From: Candidatus Eisenbacteria bacterium
GTDB taxonomy: Bacteria; Eisenbacteria; RBG-16-71-46; JACRLI01
Length of the DNA stretch: 64,000 nt
Reading direction: 5' to 3'
NCBI GenBank assembly: GCA_016235265.1
Contig: JACRLI010000004.1
Location: forward strand, 107,485 to 171,484
Shown: positions 18,299-27,382 of the stretch, in pieces
Layout of the letters: every line of letters starts with the position of its first letter
How positions within the stretch are numbered: position 1 is the first letter of the stretch
Program-made: the position numbers and the translations under genes
Notes under the pieces: generated by a model
What the model was told of the DNA's origin: nothing
What the model saw: only the letters and a program-made list of their open reading frames with translations
Database searches by the model: none

Positions 18299-21253
18299 AT
18301 GAAGGTCCGCCGCTTCCTCGTCGCCGTGCTCGCCCTGCTCCCGTTCGTGGTGACCCCGCAGTCCGCGTCCGGCGCGGATGACCGCGGCACGCTGGTCGGC
18401 AAGATCACCGACCAGGACGGCCGCGCGATTCCCTTCGCCAGCGTGGGCGTGACCACGGCCCGCACCGGCGGCCTCTCGGACTCCGAGGGGCAGTACCGCA
18501 TCACCGGCATCACCCCCGGCAAGCACTCCCTGAAGGTCAACTTCATCGGCTACGAACCGGTGACCGACGAGGTGACCATCGAGGCGGGCAGGAACACCAC
18601 CCGCAACTTCCGCCTCAAGCAGATCGTGGTGCGCCGCGAGAAGGAGATCACGGTCACCGCGGAGCGGCCGCTGGTGGAGGTGCGCTCCTCCTCCACGGTG
18701 CGCGCGGTCAGCAGCGACGACATCCGCAAGATGCCGGTGCAGACGCTCGACCAGGTGCTGGAGCTGCAGACCGGGGTGAGCAAGACCAACGACGAGCTCC
18801 GGATCCGCGGCGGCCGGACCGACGAAGTGAGCTACATCGTGGACGGCGCCAAGACCCGCGACCTGGTCTCCGGCAAGGGCACCGCCGGCAAGCTGAGCGC
18901 CGGCTCGGTGGCGGAGGTGGGCGTGATCACCGGGGGCTTCGACGCCGAGTACGGCCAGGCTCTCTCCGGCGTGGTGCAGGTGCGCCTCAAGGAGGGCTCC
19001 GAGCGCTTCCACGGCCTGGTGGAGTTCCGCACCGACCATTTCCTGGGCTTCGAGGGCCCGTTCAACTTCCTGGGCAAGGACGGCAAGCTGCACGCGCGCT
19101 CGTTCAACACCGACGGCGCCACGGTGCAGGTGGACGGCCCCGAGCCCATCTCGAAGCTGCTGGGGCTCAACCACGATTCGAAGCTCACCTTCCTGGCGAA
19201 CGTGAGCAGCGAGTTCAGCAGCACCTACCTCACCAACATCGACCAGAAGCGCGGGCCGGGAGGCGAGAAGCTGCAGCTCCGGCCGCGCTACCAGGACTCG
19301 TTCCTGGGCGCACTGTTCACCTACCCGGGGCTGTTCTCCCCGCGCCAGGACAACGGCTGGTCGGGGCTGTACAAGCTCTCGTACAAGCCGCGGCCCGGCG
19401 ACAAGATCTTCGTCTCCATGAGCAAGTCGCTGCAGATTGACCAGGGCTTCGGCCGGCACCTGGCCAGCGACATCTCCGACGACCGCAACACCTACCCGTT
19501 CCAGTGGATCAACCGCATGGACCACGCCGCCGTGGACGTGGAGGACAACAACACGCTGGCGGCCAACTGGACGCACGTCTACGGCACGCAGATGGTCCAG
19601 CAGATCCAGGTGTCGCGAAACGTGAGCCTGCTTCGCGTCGGGGTGCAGGGCAAGAACGGGGTGGACGCCCCGTGGCGCGAGTACGAGCAGCCCAACGACG
19701 ACATCTTCAAGACCATCGGCGCGGGCACCGCGGACACGCTGAAGGCCTACGACATCTTCCGCGACACCGGCGACGACTCGATCTTCGAGGACCGCTACAG
19801 CCGCGAGCTTTCGCTCTCCTACTCGATCAACCGCACCAGCCGGCACCACGACCTCAAGCTGGGCGGGGAGCTGAACCTCCAGGAGGTCCAGTTCATCGAC
19901 ATCGAGAATCCCTGGGACGCCGACCCCGACACGCTGGGCAGCAAGCACGACATCTTCCACGTGCGCCCGGCCTCCGCGGTGATGTTCCTGCGCGACAAGA
20001 TCGACTACGAGGGCTTCGTGGCCGACGTGGGGCTGCGCTGGGACGTGTTCGTGCCCGGCTCGGAGGCCGACGCGTCCATTGACACCGCGCTGATGGACAT
20101 CGACAGCATGGCGGTGAACTCCTCCTACCTGGCGCGGCGGCCCAACATCTCCGCCACGGTGGCCACCGGCTACCGCGACAACACCTTCAACTTCTTCGGG
20201 CGCCGGGCCAAGGGCCACCTCTCGCCGCGCATCTCGGTGTCGCACCCCATCACGGACCGCGACAACTTCTACTTCAACTACGGCGAGTTCACGCAGTGGC
20301 CGGCTTACTTCTACGTGTTCTCGAAGATGGGCTCGCTTTCCAGCGAGAACTTCCCGCAGATCGGCAATCTGAACCTGGACCCAACGGTTTCCATCCAGTA
20401 CGAGCTGGGCGGGCGCCACCAGATCTCGGAGCACCTGGCCGCGAACGTGTCCTTCTACCAGAAGGACACCTACGGCTACCCCACGCTGGCGCGCTCGCAG
20501 CGGGTGCAGGGCACCTCGCTGGCGCCGTTCGCCATCTACCTGAACAGCGACTTCTCGCGCTCGCGCGGGATCGAGCTGGAGCTGGAGAAGCGCCGCTCGA
20601 AGTTCTTCTCGGCGCGGGCCACCTACGAGTACTCGACCATCCGCGCCAAGTCCTCCACGCCCAACCAGCTCAAGATCATCCAGGACCTGGGCGGCGACAC
20701 GCGCGAGGCGCGCGTGGGCGAGGAGGTGGCGTACTGGCACCGCCCGCACCAGTTCCGCGCGCGGCTGGGCTGGTCCACCCGCGAGGAGCGGGAGCGGCCC
20801 TCGATCCTGGGCCTGGTGACGCTGCCCCGGAACTTCAACTTCTCGGTGAACATGGGCCTGCGCTCCGGCCGCGCCTACACCCCCAGCAAGGTGACGGTGG
20901 TGTTCGGCGACGTGAAGAAGGACAGCACCGTGATCGTCCGCGCCGACGCCATCGGCAAGGCCAACTCGGCCAACGCGCCGATGGAGTTCACGATGGACCT
21001 CAAGCTGGACCAGGAATTCAGGCTGTTCGGCAGGAGAATCCGCGCCTCGCTGACGGGGAGCAACGTCCTCAACAGCGGCCTGGCGAAGTTCATCGACCCC
21101 ACCACGGGCCGCGGCTACGAGGACGGCTACGGGCTGTGGGGCAACTACGAGCGCACCGACGTGCAGAAGTTCCGCCACCAGCAGATCGTGAGCAACCCGT
21201 CGGTGAAGAACGCCCCGGCCAACTACCGCCTGAGCCTGTCCTATGACTTCTAG
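18299..21253 (+). CDS. TonB-dependent receptor with carboxypeptidase-regulatory N-terminal domain
   Basis: A signal peptide (FLVAVLALLPFVVTPQSASG) precedes a CarboxypepD_reg-like beta-sandwich (about residues 30-110: GTLVGKITDQDGRAIPFASV, GKHSLKVNFIGYEP). A plug domain covers about 115-235 (MPVQTLDQVLELQTGV, LRIRGGRTDEVSYIVDG, GGFDAEYGQALSGVV). The rest is a 22-strand-type barrel ending NYRLSLSYDF, an aromatic C-terminus as in outer-membrane proteins. Members import large substrates or act with secreted proteins, powered by TonB. The substrate is unknown. It is the first gene of five that overlap each other; its stop overlaps the next start by 11 bases. A tonB gene lies about 8.5 kb downstream. 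Confidence 0.9.
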   Translation: MKVRRFLVAVLALLPFVVTPQSASGADDRGTLVGKITDQDGRAIPFASVGVTTARTGGLSDSEGQYRITGITPGKHSLKVNFIGYEPVTDEVTIEAGRNTTRNFRLKQIVVRREKEITVTAERPLVEVRSSSTVRAVSSDDIRKMPVQTLDQVLELQTGVSKTNDELRIRGGRTDEVSYIVDGAKTRDLVSGKGTAGKLSAGSVAEVGVITGGFDAEYGQALSGVVQVRLKEGSERFHGLVEFRTDHFLGFEGPFNFLGKDGKLHARSFNTDGATVQVDGPEPISKLLGLNHDSKLTFLANVSSEFSSTYLTNIDQKRGPGGEKLQLRPRYQDSFLGALFTYPGLFSPRQDNGWSGLYKLSYKPRPGDKIFVSMSKSLQIDQGFGRHLASDISDDRNTYPFQWINRMDHAAVDVEDNNTLAANWTHVYGTQMVQQIQVSRNVSLLRVGVQGKNGVDAPWREYEQPNDDIFKTIGAGTADTLKAYDIFRDTGDDSIFEDRYSRELSLSYSINRTSRHHDLKLGGELNLQEVQFIDIENPWDADPDTLGSKHDIFHVRPASAVMFLRDKIDYEGFVADVGLRWDVFVPGSEADASIDTALMDIDSMAVNSSYLARRPNISATVATGYRDNTFNFFGRRAKGHLSPRISVSHPITDRDNFYFNYGEFTQWPAYFYVFSKMGSLSSENFPQIGNLNLDPTVSIQYELGGRHQISEHLAANVSFYQKDTYGYPTLARSQRVQGTSLAPFAIYLNSDFSRSRGIELELEKRRSKFFSARATYEYSTIRAKSSTPNQLKIIQDLGGDTREARVGEEVAYWHRPHQFRARLGWSTREERERPSILGLVTLPRNFNFSVNMGLRSGRAYTPSKVTVVFGDVKKDSTVIVRADAIGKANSANAPMEFTMDLKLDQEFRLFGRRIRASLTGSNVLNSGLAKFIDPTTGRGYEDGYGLWGNYERTDVQKFRHQQIVSNPSVKNAPANYRLSLSYDF

Positions 21254-22259
21254 ACGCAACGGCGCGCCACGCGCGTGGGCCCTCGCGGCCCTGCTCACCG
21301 CGGCCCTGGTCCCGGCCCTCGCCCTCGCCCAGCAGCAGGAGCTGGGAGGACAGCGCCGCGGCACGGCCTCCCTGGAGTTCCTCAAGATCGGCATCGGCGC
21401 CCGCGCCGAGGGCATGGGCCAGGCGTTCGTCTCGGTGGCGAACGACCCCAGCGCCGTGTACTGGAACCCGGCGGGCATCGGCGCCATCCTGCGCCGCGAG
21501 GTGCAGGTGAACACCGCCGACTATCCCGCCGACATCCGCTACAACCACATGGTGGTGGTGCTGCCCTCGCCGAAACTGGGCGGCTCGCTGGCGATCCAGC
21601 TGGGCGGCTTCGCGGCCGAGATGGCCGAGACCGACGAGTACCACCCGTTCGGCACCGGGCGCACCTTCACCTTCACCGACTTCGTGGCCGGCGCCACCTA
21701 TGCCCGCCGCTTCACCGACAGGCTGCTGATCGGCTTCGGGGTGAAGTACGCGCGCGAGGACTTCGGCACCCAGATTGACGCGCCGTCCACCGGCGCGCTG
21801 CTCTTCGACATCGGCTCCATCTACTACCTGGGCTGGCGGAGCCTGCGGGTGGGCATGTCGCTCACCAACTTCGGCGGCGAGGCGGGCCCGCGCGGGCAGT
21901 TCGTGTCCGGCAACACCGGCGACACGCGCTCCTACGACGCCTTCTCGCCCCCGACGATGTTCCGCTACGGCATCGGGTTCGAGCCCATCGAGACCGACAA
22001 GTTCCGCTGGACCACCGCGCTGGAGGCCTCGCAGGCCTCCGACAACGCGATCGAGTACCGCGCCGGCACCGAGATGCTGATCGTGGGCCACCTCGCGCTG
22101 CGCTCCGGCTACCAGATCCGCAGCGACGCGTTCAAGTTCAGCGCGGGCGCGGGCTTCCGCGGCGAGATCGCGGGGCTCAGCGGCCAGGTTGACTACTCCT
22201 ACACGGACGCGGGCCCGCTGGGCCACGTGAACCGCATCTCCCTGCAGGCGGCCTTCTGA
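21243..22259 (+). CDS. PorV/PorQ-family outer-membrane beta-barrel protein
   Basis: This 338-residue protein starts with a signal peptide (ALAALLTAALVPALALA) and then shows the PorV/PorQ opening: EFLKIGIGARAEGMGQAFV followed by DPSAVYWNPAGIG. The remainder is amphipathic strands ending NRISLQAAF. PorV shuttles type IX secretion cargo at the outer membrane in Bacteroidetes; related proteins occur across the FCB group and belong to the FadL-like barrel superfamily. The gene overlaps the receptor upstream and shares a TGATG junction with the lipoprotein downstream. Proteins with FlgD-like C-terminal domains in this window are potential cargo. Confidence 0.85.
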   Translation: MTSRRNGAPRAWALAALLTAALVPALALAQQQELGGQRRGTASLEFLKIGIGARAEGMGQAFVSVANDPSAVYWNPAGIGAILRREVQVNTADYPADIRYNHMVVVLPSPKLGGSLAIQLGGFAAEMAETDEYHPFGTGRTFTFTDFVAGATYARRFTDRLLIGFGVKYAREDFGTQIDAPSTGALLFDIGSIYYLGWRSLRVGMSLTNFGGEAGPRGQFVSGNTGDTRSYDAFSPPTMFRYGIGFEPIETDKFRWTTALEASQASDNAIEYRAGTEMLIVGHLALRSGYQIRSDAFKFSAGAGFRGEIAGLSGQVDYSYTDAGPLGHVNRISLQAAF

Positions 22260-23299
22260 TGATCAAGTACACGAGGACTCTCACCATCCTGGCGCTCGCC
22301 GCAACCCTGGCGGCCGCCGCGACCGGCTGCAGCCGCCGCTTCACCGAGCCGGTGCAGTCGCCGCGCCAGCCGTACATCCCGCCGCCCGCGACATTCATCC
22401 AGGTGGCGGGCTGGACCCAGCCCGACTGGAACCCCACGTGCGTGCTGCTCACGCACAGCGGCATCCTGCTGGTGGCCGAGGACAGCGCGCGGGTGCAGAA
22501 CTACGCGGCCCTGGGCGTGAACCGCCAGGCCTTCCGGGTGAACACCTACCGTTTCGACGGGCTGGTCCGCCCGGTGCAGGTCAGCGAGGGCGGCGGGCAC
22601 ATCTTCGTGGCCGACCTGGGCGACGGCACCCGCAACAACCCCGTGGCCATCAAGGGGTTCAACCCGGCCCTGGGCCTGGACGATCCCATGGCCGTCCAGT
22701 TCTCCGTGTCCGACACCGACTGGGTGCGCATCAAGGGCATCACCGCGGACCTGCAGCGCAACCTGTACGTGTCGTGCGACGCGAAGGTGACCGTGTTCCA
22801 GCCGCCCAACCCCGCCGAGGTGGACACCCAGGCGGTGATCTACCGCTACCGGGCGCCCGCCTACACGGTGCGCGACACGGTGGCCGAGCAGGGCACCGGC
22901 ATCGGCACGGTGGAGGACGCCCACGCCATCGTGTTCGGCGGGGAGCGCATCTACGTTGCCGACACCGGCAAGGACTGGGCCCAGCAGCTGGACCCGATAC
23001 GGAAGAACCTCGGCTACTTCAAGGTGGACGGCTCGGAGGCCGACACGGTGGGCACGCTGCGCGGCCCGCTGGGCGTGGCGGTGGACGAGGGCGGCTACTT
23101 CTACGTCGTGGACACCGGCAACCGTCGCGTCCTGCGCTACTTCCAGGACGGACGGTTCGACCAGGTCGTGAACCAGGTGGGCCCGGACGGCATGCTCGGC
23201 CCGGTGTCGGCATCCGCCGGGCTGGTCCAGGCGAACCTCTACATCTACGTGGCGGACCCGCTTTCCCACCGCGTCAACGTCTACAGGTTCCAGCGATGA
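22259..23299 (+). CDS. Lipoprotein with NHL-like beta-propeller repeats
   Basis: The lipobox is ATGC in AATLAAAATGCSRRF (Cys near residue 22), so the protein is probably lipid-anchored. The rest of the 346 residues holds repeated GIGTVEDAHAIVFGGERIYVADTG and GPLGVAVDEGGYFYVVDTGN units, the NHL propeller pattern that usually binds proteins or ligands. Its ATG overlaps the PorV-like stop (TGATG), and its stop overlaps the next start (ATGA), so it is made together with the receptor system, probably as a surface or periplasmic component. Confidence 0.8.
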   Translation: MIKYTRTLTILALAATLAAAATGCSRRFTEPVQSPRQPYIPPPATFIQVAGWTQPDWNPTCVLLTHSGILLVAEDSARVQNYAALGVNRQAFRVNTYRFDGLVRPVQVSEGGGHIFVADLGDGTRNNPVAIKGFNPALGLDDPMAVQFSVSDTDWVRIKGITADLQRNLYVSCDAKVTVFQPPNPAEVDTQAVIYRYRAPAYTVRDTVAEQGTGIGTVEDAHAIVFGGERIYVADTGKDWAQQLDPIRKNLGYFKVDGSEADTVGTLRGPLGVAVDEGGYFYVVDTGNRRVLRYFQDGRFDQVVNQVGPDGMLGPVSASAGLVQANLYIYVADPLSHRVNVYRFQR

Positions 23300-25389
23300 C
23301 CCTCAAGAAGACCGCGCTCTTCGCGCTGTGCCTGCTCGCCCTCGCGGCGGGCCCGGCGGCCCGCGCCGCCGACCACGACTTCCCGGTCTCCCCTCCGTGG
23401 CGGCCCGCGGCCACCGACCCCAACCTGGTCGGCCGGTACGGGTACCTGACCACGAGCAACAACCTGCTCAACATCACCTTCACCAACTACGGCTCGTGGG
23501 GCCTGGGCTACACCAGTTCCGTGACCCCGAACTTCACCTACCCGGCCGGATCCACCAACGAGCACATGGTGCGCGGCGGGATCTGGATCGGCGCCAAGAC
23601 CGTGTGCGACACCTGCGCCGACCAGAGCCGCGTGGCGGTTTCGTTCGGCTCGCAGGACCAGAATGGCTCCATCGGCACGCCCTACAGCGAATTCACGCCC
23701 CTGCCCAACAAGAAGGGCGCGCTGCTGCAGGTGATGAGCAGCCTGGAGACCAGCGACATCTACAACCCCAGGGCGGTTTCGGAACAGGACATCATCGCGC
23801 GGTTCGGCGACAACCCGGGCACCCAGGTGGGCGACGAGTTGCACTTCCCGCTGAACGTGCAGGTGACCGAGTCGATCTACAGCTGGTCGTTCGGCTTCGC
23901 CGAGAACTTCATCATCCAGCACGTGGTGATCAAGAACACCGGCGACCTGCTGCGCAACGTGTTCGTGACCCACTACACCGAGATGCAGAGCCTCAACAAG
24001 GCCTCCTACCCGTACTACCCCTCGCTCACCGGCGCGGCCCCGTACAGCAAGAAGCTGATCACGTATACGCCCTCGCTGCGGCTGCTCACGGAGCGCTACT
24101 GCGAGTCCACCCAGGGCTGCAAGTACGACCGGGTGCCCGCGGTCGTGGGCGTGGCGGTGCTGGGCACGCACCCGGACACGCTGGGCACCCCGTACGCGCA
24201 CGGCGACAGCCTGCGGGCGCGGTTCCTGACCCACAAGTACTCCGGCGGCCTGGGCTTCGACGACCCCGCGTACGCGCGCGGCAGCGACGACCAGAAGTAC
24301 ACCTTCATGCAGATCCCCACCGAGATCGAGCCGCAGGAGGCCGGCACCAGCGACCCCTCGCAGTGGATCACGGTGGGGCCGTTCCCGGTGCTGCAGCGCG
24401 GCGACTCGATCACCGTGGACTTCGCATTCGTGGGCGGCGCCTCGGGCGACCCGCAGCACGCGCAGGAGCTGGCCGAGCTGGCCACCCGCAACGCGCAGCT
24501 GGCGTTCAACCTGAACTACAACCTGCCCACGCCGCCGCCCTCGCCGCGGCTGTACGCGCGCCCGGGCAACAACGCGCTGGAACTGCTGTGGGAAGGCTCC
24601 GCGGACAACACCGTGGACCTCACCGGCCCGCCGGGCACGGAGCACGACTTCGAGGGCTACCGCGTGTACTTCGGGGAGTCCGCCAACAACATGCACCTCG
24701 TGGCCCAGTTCGACCGGGACGACACCACCGGCTTCAACACCGGGCTGGACTCGCTCCGGCTCCCGGACGGTTCGCCGGTCACCTTCGAGCGCGTCATCCG
24801 GCGCCCCACGGGCGACTCCACGGGCGTGGACACCATGAAGTACCACTACGTGATCCGTGGCCTGCGGGACGGCTTCAAGTACTTCGCCTCGGTGACCTCC
24901 TTCGACAGCGGCAACCCGCGGGTGGACCCGCTGGAGAGCGGCAAGACGCAGAACCGCATGATGGTGGTCCCCGGCCCGACCGGCGCGCAGACCACCAACC
25001 TGGGCGTCACGGTGTTTCCCAACCCGTACCGGGTGGAGGCGCGCTGGGACGCCAACCTGTTCGCCAAGGATCACTACCTGTGGTTCGCCAACCTGCCGGC
25101 CCGCTGCAAGGTGCGCATCTACACGCTGGCGGGCGACCTGGTGTACGAGTCGGACTTCGATTCCTCCACCTACCACGGCGCCAACGCCCGCGGGGTGTAC
25201 TCCGAGGGGCGTGACTTCCCCATCAAGCCGCCGATCCTGTCGGGATCCATGTTCGCCTGGGACCTGATCTCGCGGTTCAACCAGGCGGTGGGCACCGGGC
25301 TGTACCTGTACTCGGTCGAGGATTCGAAGAGCGGGAAGCGGCAGGTGGGCAAGTTCGCAGTCATCAAGTCCGACCGGGAGGAGCAGTGA
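23296..25389 (+). CDS. Secreted protein with FN3-like domain and FlgD-like C-terminal sorting domain
   Basis: The 697-residue product starts MTLKKTALFALCLLALAAG, a signal peptide ending at ARA-A. The N-terminal 390 residues form an unrecognised domain rich in aromatic and beta-strand sequence (GRYGYLTTSNNLLNITFTN). A FN3-like unit follows (about 410-560: EGYRVYFGES, YVIRGLRDGFKYFASV). The tail has VTVFPNPYRVEA, KVRIYTLAGDLVYE and TGLYLYSVE, the pattern of FlgD-like type IX-type sorting domains, though longer than usual. It is coupled to both neighbours by ATGA and GTGA overlaps. The adjacent PorV-like protein is its plausible outer-membrane partner. The substrate or role is unknown. Confidence 0.75.
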   Translation: MTLKKTALFALCLLALAAGPAARAADHDFPVSPPWRPAATDPNLVGRYGYLTTSNNLLNITFTNYGSWGLGYTSSVTPNFTYPAGSTNEHMVRGGIWIGAKTVCDTCADQSRVAVSFGSQDQNGSIGTPYSEFTPLPNKKGALLQVMSSLETSDIYNPRAVSEQDIIARFGDNPGTQVGDELHFPLNVQVTESIYSWSFGFAENFIIQHVVIKNTGDLLRNVFVTHYTEMQSLNKASYPYYPSLTGAAPYSKKLITYTPSLRLLTERYCESTQGCKYDRVPAVVGVAVLGTHPDTLGTPYAHGDSLRARFLTHKYSGGLGFDDPAYARGSDDQKYTFMQIPTEIEPQEAGTSDPSQWITVGPFPVLQRGDSITVDFAFVGGASGDPQHAQELAELATRNAQLAFNLNYNLPTPPPSPRLYARPGNNALELLWEGSADNTVDLTGPPGTEHDFEGYRVYFGESANNMHLVAQFDRDDTTGFNTGLDSLRLPDGSPVTFERVIRRPTGDSTGVDTMKYHYVIRGLRDGFKYFASVTSFDSGNPRVDPLESGKTQNRMMVVPGPTGAQTTNLGVTVFPNPYRVEARWDANLFAKDHYLWFANLPARCKVRIYTLAGDLVYESDFDSSTYHGANARGVYSEGRDFPIKPPILSGSMFAWDLISRFNQAVGTGLYLYSVEDSKSGKRQVGKFAVIKSDREEQ

Positions 25390-26876
25390 GCACGCACACG
25401 AGCCGCGCAATCCGGGCCCTCCTGGCCCTGGCCCTGCTCGCCGCGCTGGGCGCGGTGGGCTGTTCGAAGACCACCACCCCGCGCAAGCCCAACCAGCCGC
25501 CCCTGACGCAGGTCTTCCTGCAGGGCCCGATTGACACCATGAGCTACCGGGTGCGCCTGCACTGGTCGGGCAACGACCCGGACGGCGACGTGACGGGCTT
25601 CGAGATCCAGTTCACCACCAACGGGCTGGCCCCGGCGGACACGGCGTGGAGGTTCACCACCATGGTGGACAGCATCTTCGCGCTGCCCATCCCGGACCGG
25701 GCCGCCGAGTTCACATTCTGGGTCCGCGCGGTGGACAATGCCGGCGCGCGCGACCCGCACCCGGCCAGCCTGCACCTGGACCTCACCAACCATCCGCCGC
25801 AGGTGGACTTCTACAATCTGCCGCACCGTAGCCACGGCGGCATCTACCACTTCATGCCGGTGGTAACGCTGCAGTGGCGCGGCAGCGACCCCGAGGGCGA
25901 GCACACCATCCGGAACTATCACCTGTGGCTCGACGACGGCGCCGCGGGCGGCGGCTTCGACACCCTGCTCTCGCAGGCCGACACGGTGTTCACGCTGCGC
26001 ATGGAGCACTTCGGCGACGTGTCCACCACGCGTCAGCACACGGTGCACCTGTCGGTGGTTGACGAGGCCCAGGCCCAGGGCAACACCGTGAGCTTCACCT
26101 GGCAGGTGGACGCCTACGTCACCAACGGCACCCGGGTGCTCCTGATCGACGACTACAACAAGAGCCCCAGCGTCATGGACAACACCAGCCCCATGGACAG
26201 CATGTACCGCAACACGGTGAACGAAATGACCGCGGGGCGGTACACGCTGTACGAGACCTTCGACCACGACAATTTCCGCTTCGCCGCGGACGCGGAGGAG
26301 TTGTTCCGGCACTACGACCTGATCGTGTGGTACAACGAGGCCACCGCGCTGCCCACCAACCTGAACGTGTGCGCCGACGCGGTGCGCCACTTCCTGGAGC
26401 GGGGCGGCCGACTGTTCTTCTCAGCCCTGTCGGTGGTGGGCCAGGACCGCATCCTCTCGGACGACTTCCACAAGTACTACCTGGGCGTGGGCCAGACCTA
26501 CTGCGCGCACCCCAGCCCGCCGACCGACTGCAACTACACGCTGAGGAGCAACCAGGTGCTGAAGTCCGGCAACCCGGCAGTACCCGGCGACAGCCTGGCC
26601 ATCCCCGCCAGTTTCCTGGGCTTCCTGGACTTCTTCGTGCCGGCCGACTCCACGGTGCAGGAGTTCTACCTGCCCTACCAGAAGGCCGGCGACGATACCC
26701 TGGAGACGGGCTACGTGAAGGGCAACCACGTGGGCGTGGCGACGCGCACCGTGGCCGGGGGCGGACGGACCACGTTCTCCTCGGTTGCCCTGCACAAGAT
26801 GACCAGGTTCGGCAACCGCGACGCGGTGCTGCGCCGGCTGCTGCAGAATCTGCAGGCGGGCTACATCCGCCGCTGA
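25386..26876 (+). CDS. Lipoprotein with two FN3-like domains and a GATase-like domain
   Basis: It starts at GTG overlapping the preceding TGA. The lipobox is AVGC in LAALGAVGCSK. Two FN3/Ig-like units follow (about residues 30-135 and 140-245, with WSGNDPDGDVTGFEI and WRGSDPEGEHTIRNY). The C-terminal half begins TRVLLIDDYNKSP and has YDLIVWYNEAT and FLERGGRLFFSALS, resembling the class I glutamine-amidotransferase-like fold used as a non-catalytic domain in secreted proteins. No catalytic Cys-His-Glu set is evident. It is the last gene of the five-gene operon and is followed by a strong terminator. Confidence 0.75.
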   Translation: MSTHTSRAIRALLALALLAALGAVGCSKTTTPRKPNQPPLTQVFLQGPIDTMSYRVRLHWSGNDPDGDVTGFEIQFTTNGLAPADTAWRFTTMVDSIFALPIPDRAAEFTFWVRAVDNAGARDPHPASLHLDLTNHPPQVDFYNLPHRSHGGIYHFMPVVTLQWRGSDPEGEHTIRNYHLWLDDGAAGGGFDTLLSQADTVFTLRMEHFGDVSTTRQHTVHLSVVDEAQAQGNTVSFTWQVDAYVTNGTRVLLIDDYNKSPSVMDNTSPMDSMYRNTVNEMTAGRYTLYETFDHDNFRFAADAEELFRHYDLIVWYNEATALPTNLNVCADAVRHFLERGGRLFFSALSVVGQDRILSDDFHKYYLGVGQTYCAHPSPPTDCNYTLRSNQVLKSGNPAVPGDSLAIPASFLGFLDFFVPADSTVQEFYLPYQKAGDDTLETGYVKGNHVGVATRTVAGGGRTTFSSVALHKMTRFGNRDAVLRRLLQNLQAGYIRR

Positions 26877-26966
26877 GCCGGATGCAGGCGAAGATCCCCG
26901 CGCCGGCCGGGCCACCGGCCCCAGGCCGGCGACGAGAGGCTTGAAGGCCTGACCAGAGGTTCCTGA

Positions 26967-27002
26967 CCTCGGCGCCCCACCCGGCGCCGGGGTCTTTCTT
27001 TC
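26967..27002 (+). terminator. Intrinsic terminator of the TonB-receptor operon
   Basis: A 10-bp stem (26967-26976 with 26983-26992, one T-G pair) closes a 6-base loop and is followed by TCTTTCTTTC. It lies 90 bases after the last gene of the five-gene operon. Confidence 0.8.
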
Positions 27003-27141
27003 GCCCCATCGCTGCACCTCGATCGGTGATCTGTGCCTCTCAGAAGATGTAAACTTGTGTGAAATGCACCGTTACGTGCCACTTGACGTTTCTGCAATGG
27101 GTTACGGGATTTCGGGTGGGGAACCTAGTCAAACCCCTCAC

Positions 27142-27170
27142 TTGACTATAAGTTGAAAATCGGCTAGTAT
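27142..27170 (+). promoter_or_regulatory. Sigma-70-like promoter for the OB-fold secreted-protein gene
   Basis: TTGACT (27142-27147) and TAGTAT (27165-27170) are separated by 17 bases in an unusually AT-rich stretch (about 27030-27180). The leader to the ATG at 27383 would be about 205 bases and contains the hairpins described separately. Confidence 0.65.
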
Positions 27171-27193
27171 TTATGCGGGTAAGCCACGTACAA

Positions 27194-27221
27194 CGAGTGC
27201 CGGTGACACTCGGGGTTTTTT
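27194..27221 (+). terminator. Attenuator-like hairpin with T6 tract in a long leader
   Basis: CGAGTG (27194-27199) and CACTCG (27207-27212) pair around a 7-base loop, followed by GGG and six Ts (27216-27221). It sits only about 24 bases after the predicted -10 box. A second hairpin (CTGCAC 27241-27246 with GTGCAG 27253-27258) follows. The position suggests transcription attenuation; no known riboswitch class was recognised. Confidence 0.5.
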
Positions 27222-27382
27222 GAGGGTAGTCGTACCTCATCTGCACGGGGAGGTGCAGCGCGCGTACAGCCTACAGGTGACTCGCATCCTTCCGCGCTAT
27301 CCGACGTCCGAATCCCGGCCGGGTATGTACCGGGCATCGGATCGCGGGCCGCAACCGATGGACATCCTTTGGAGGGACTTCG

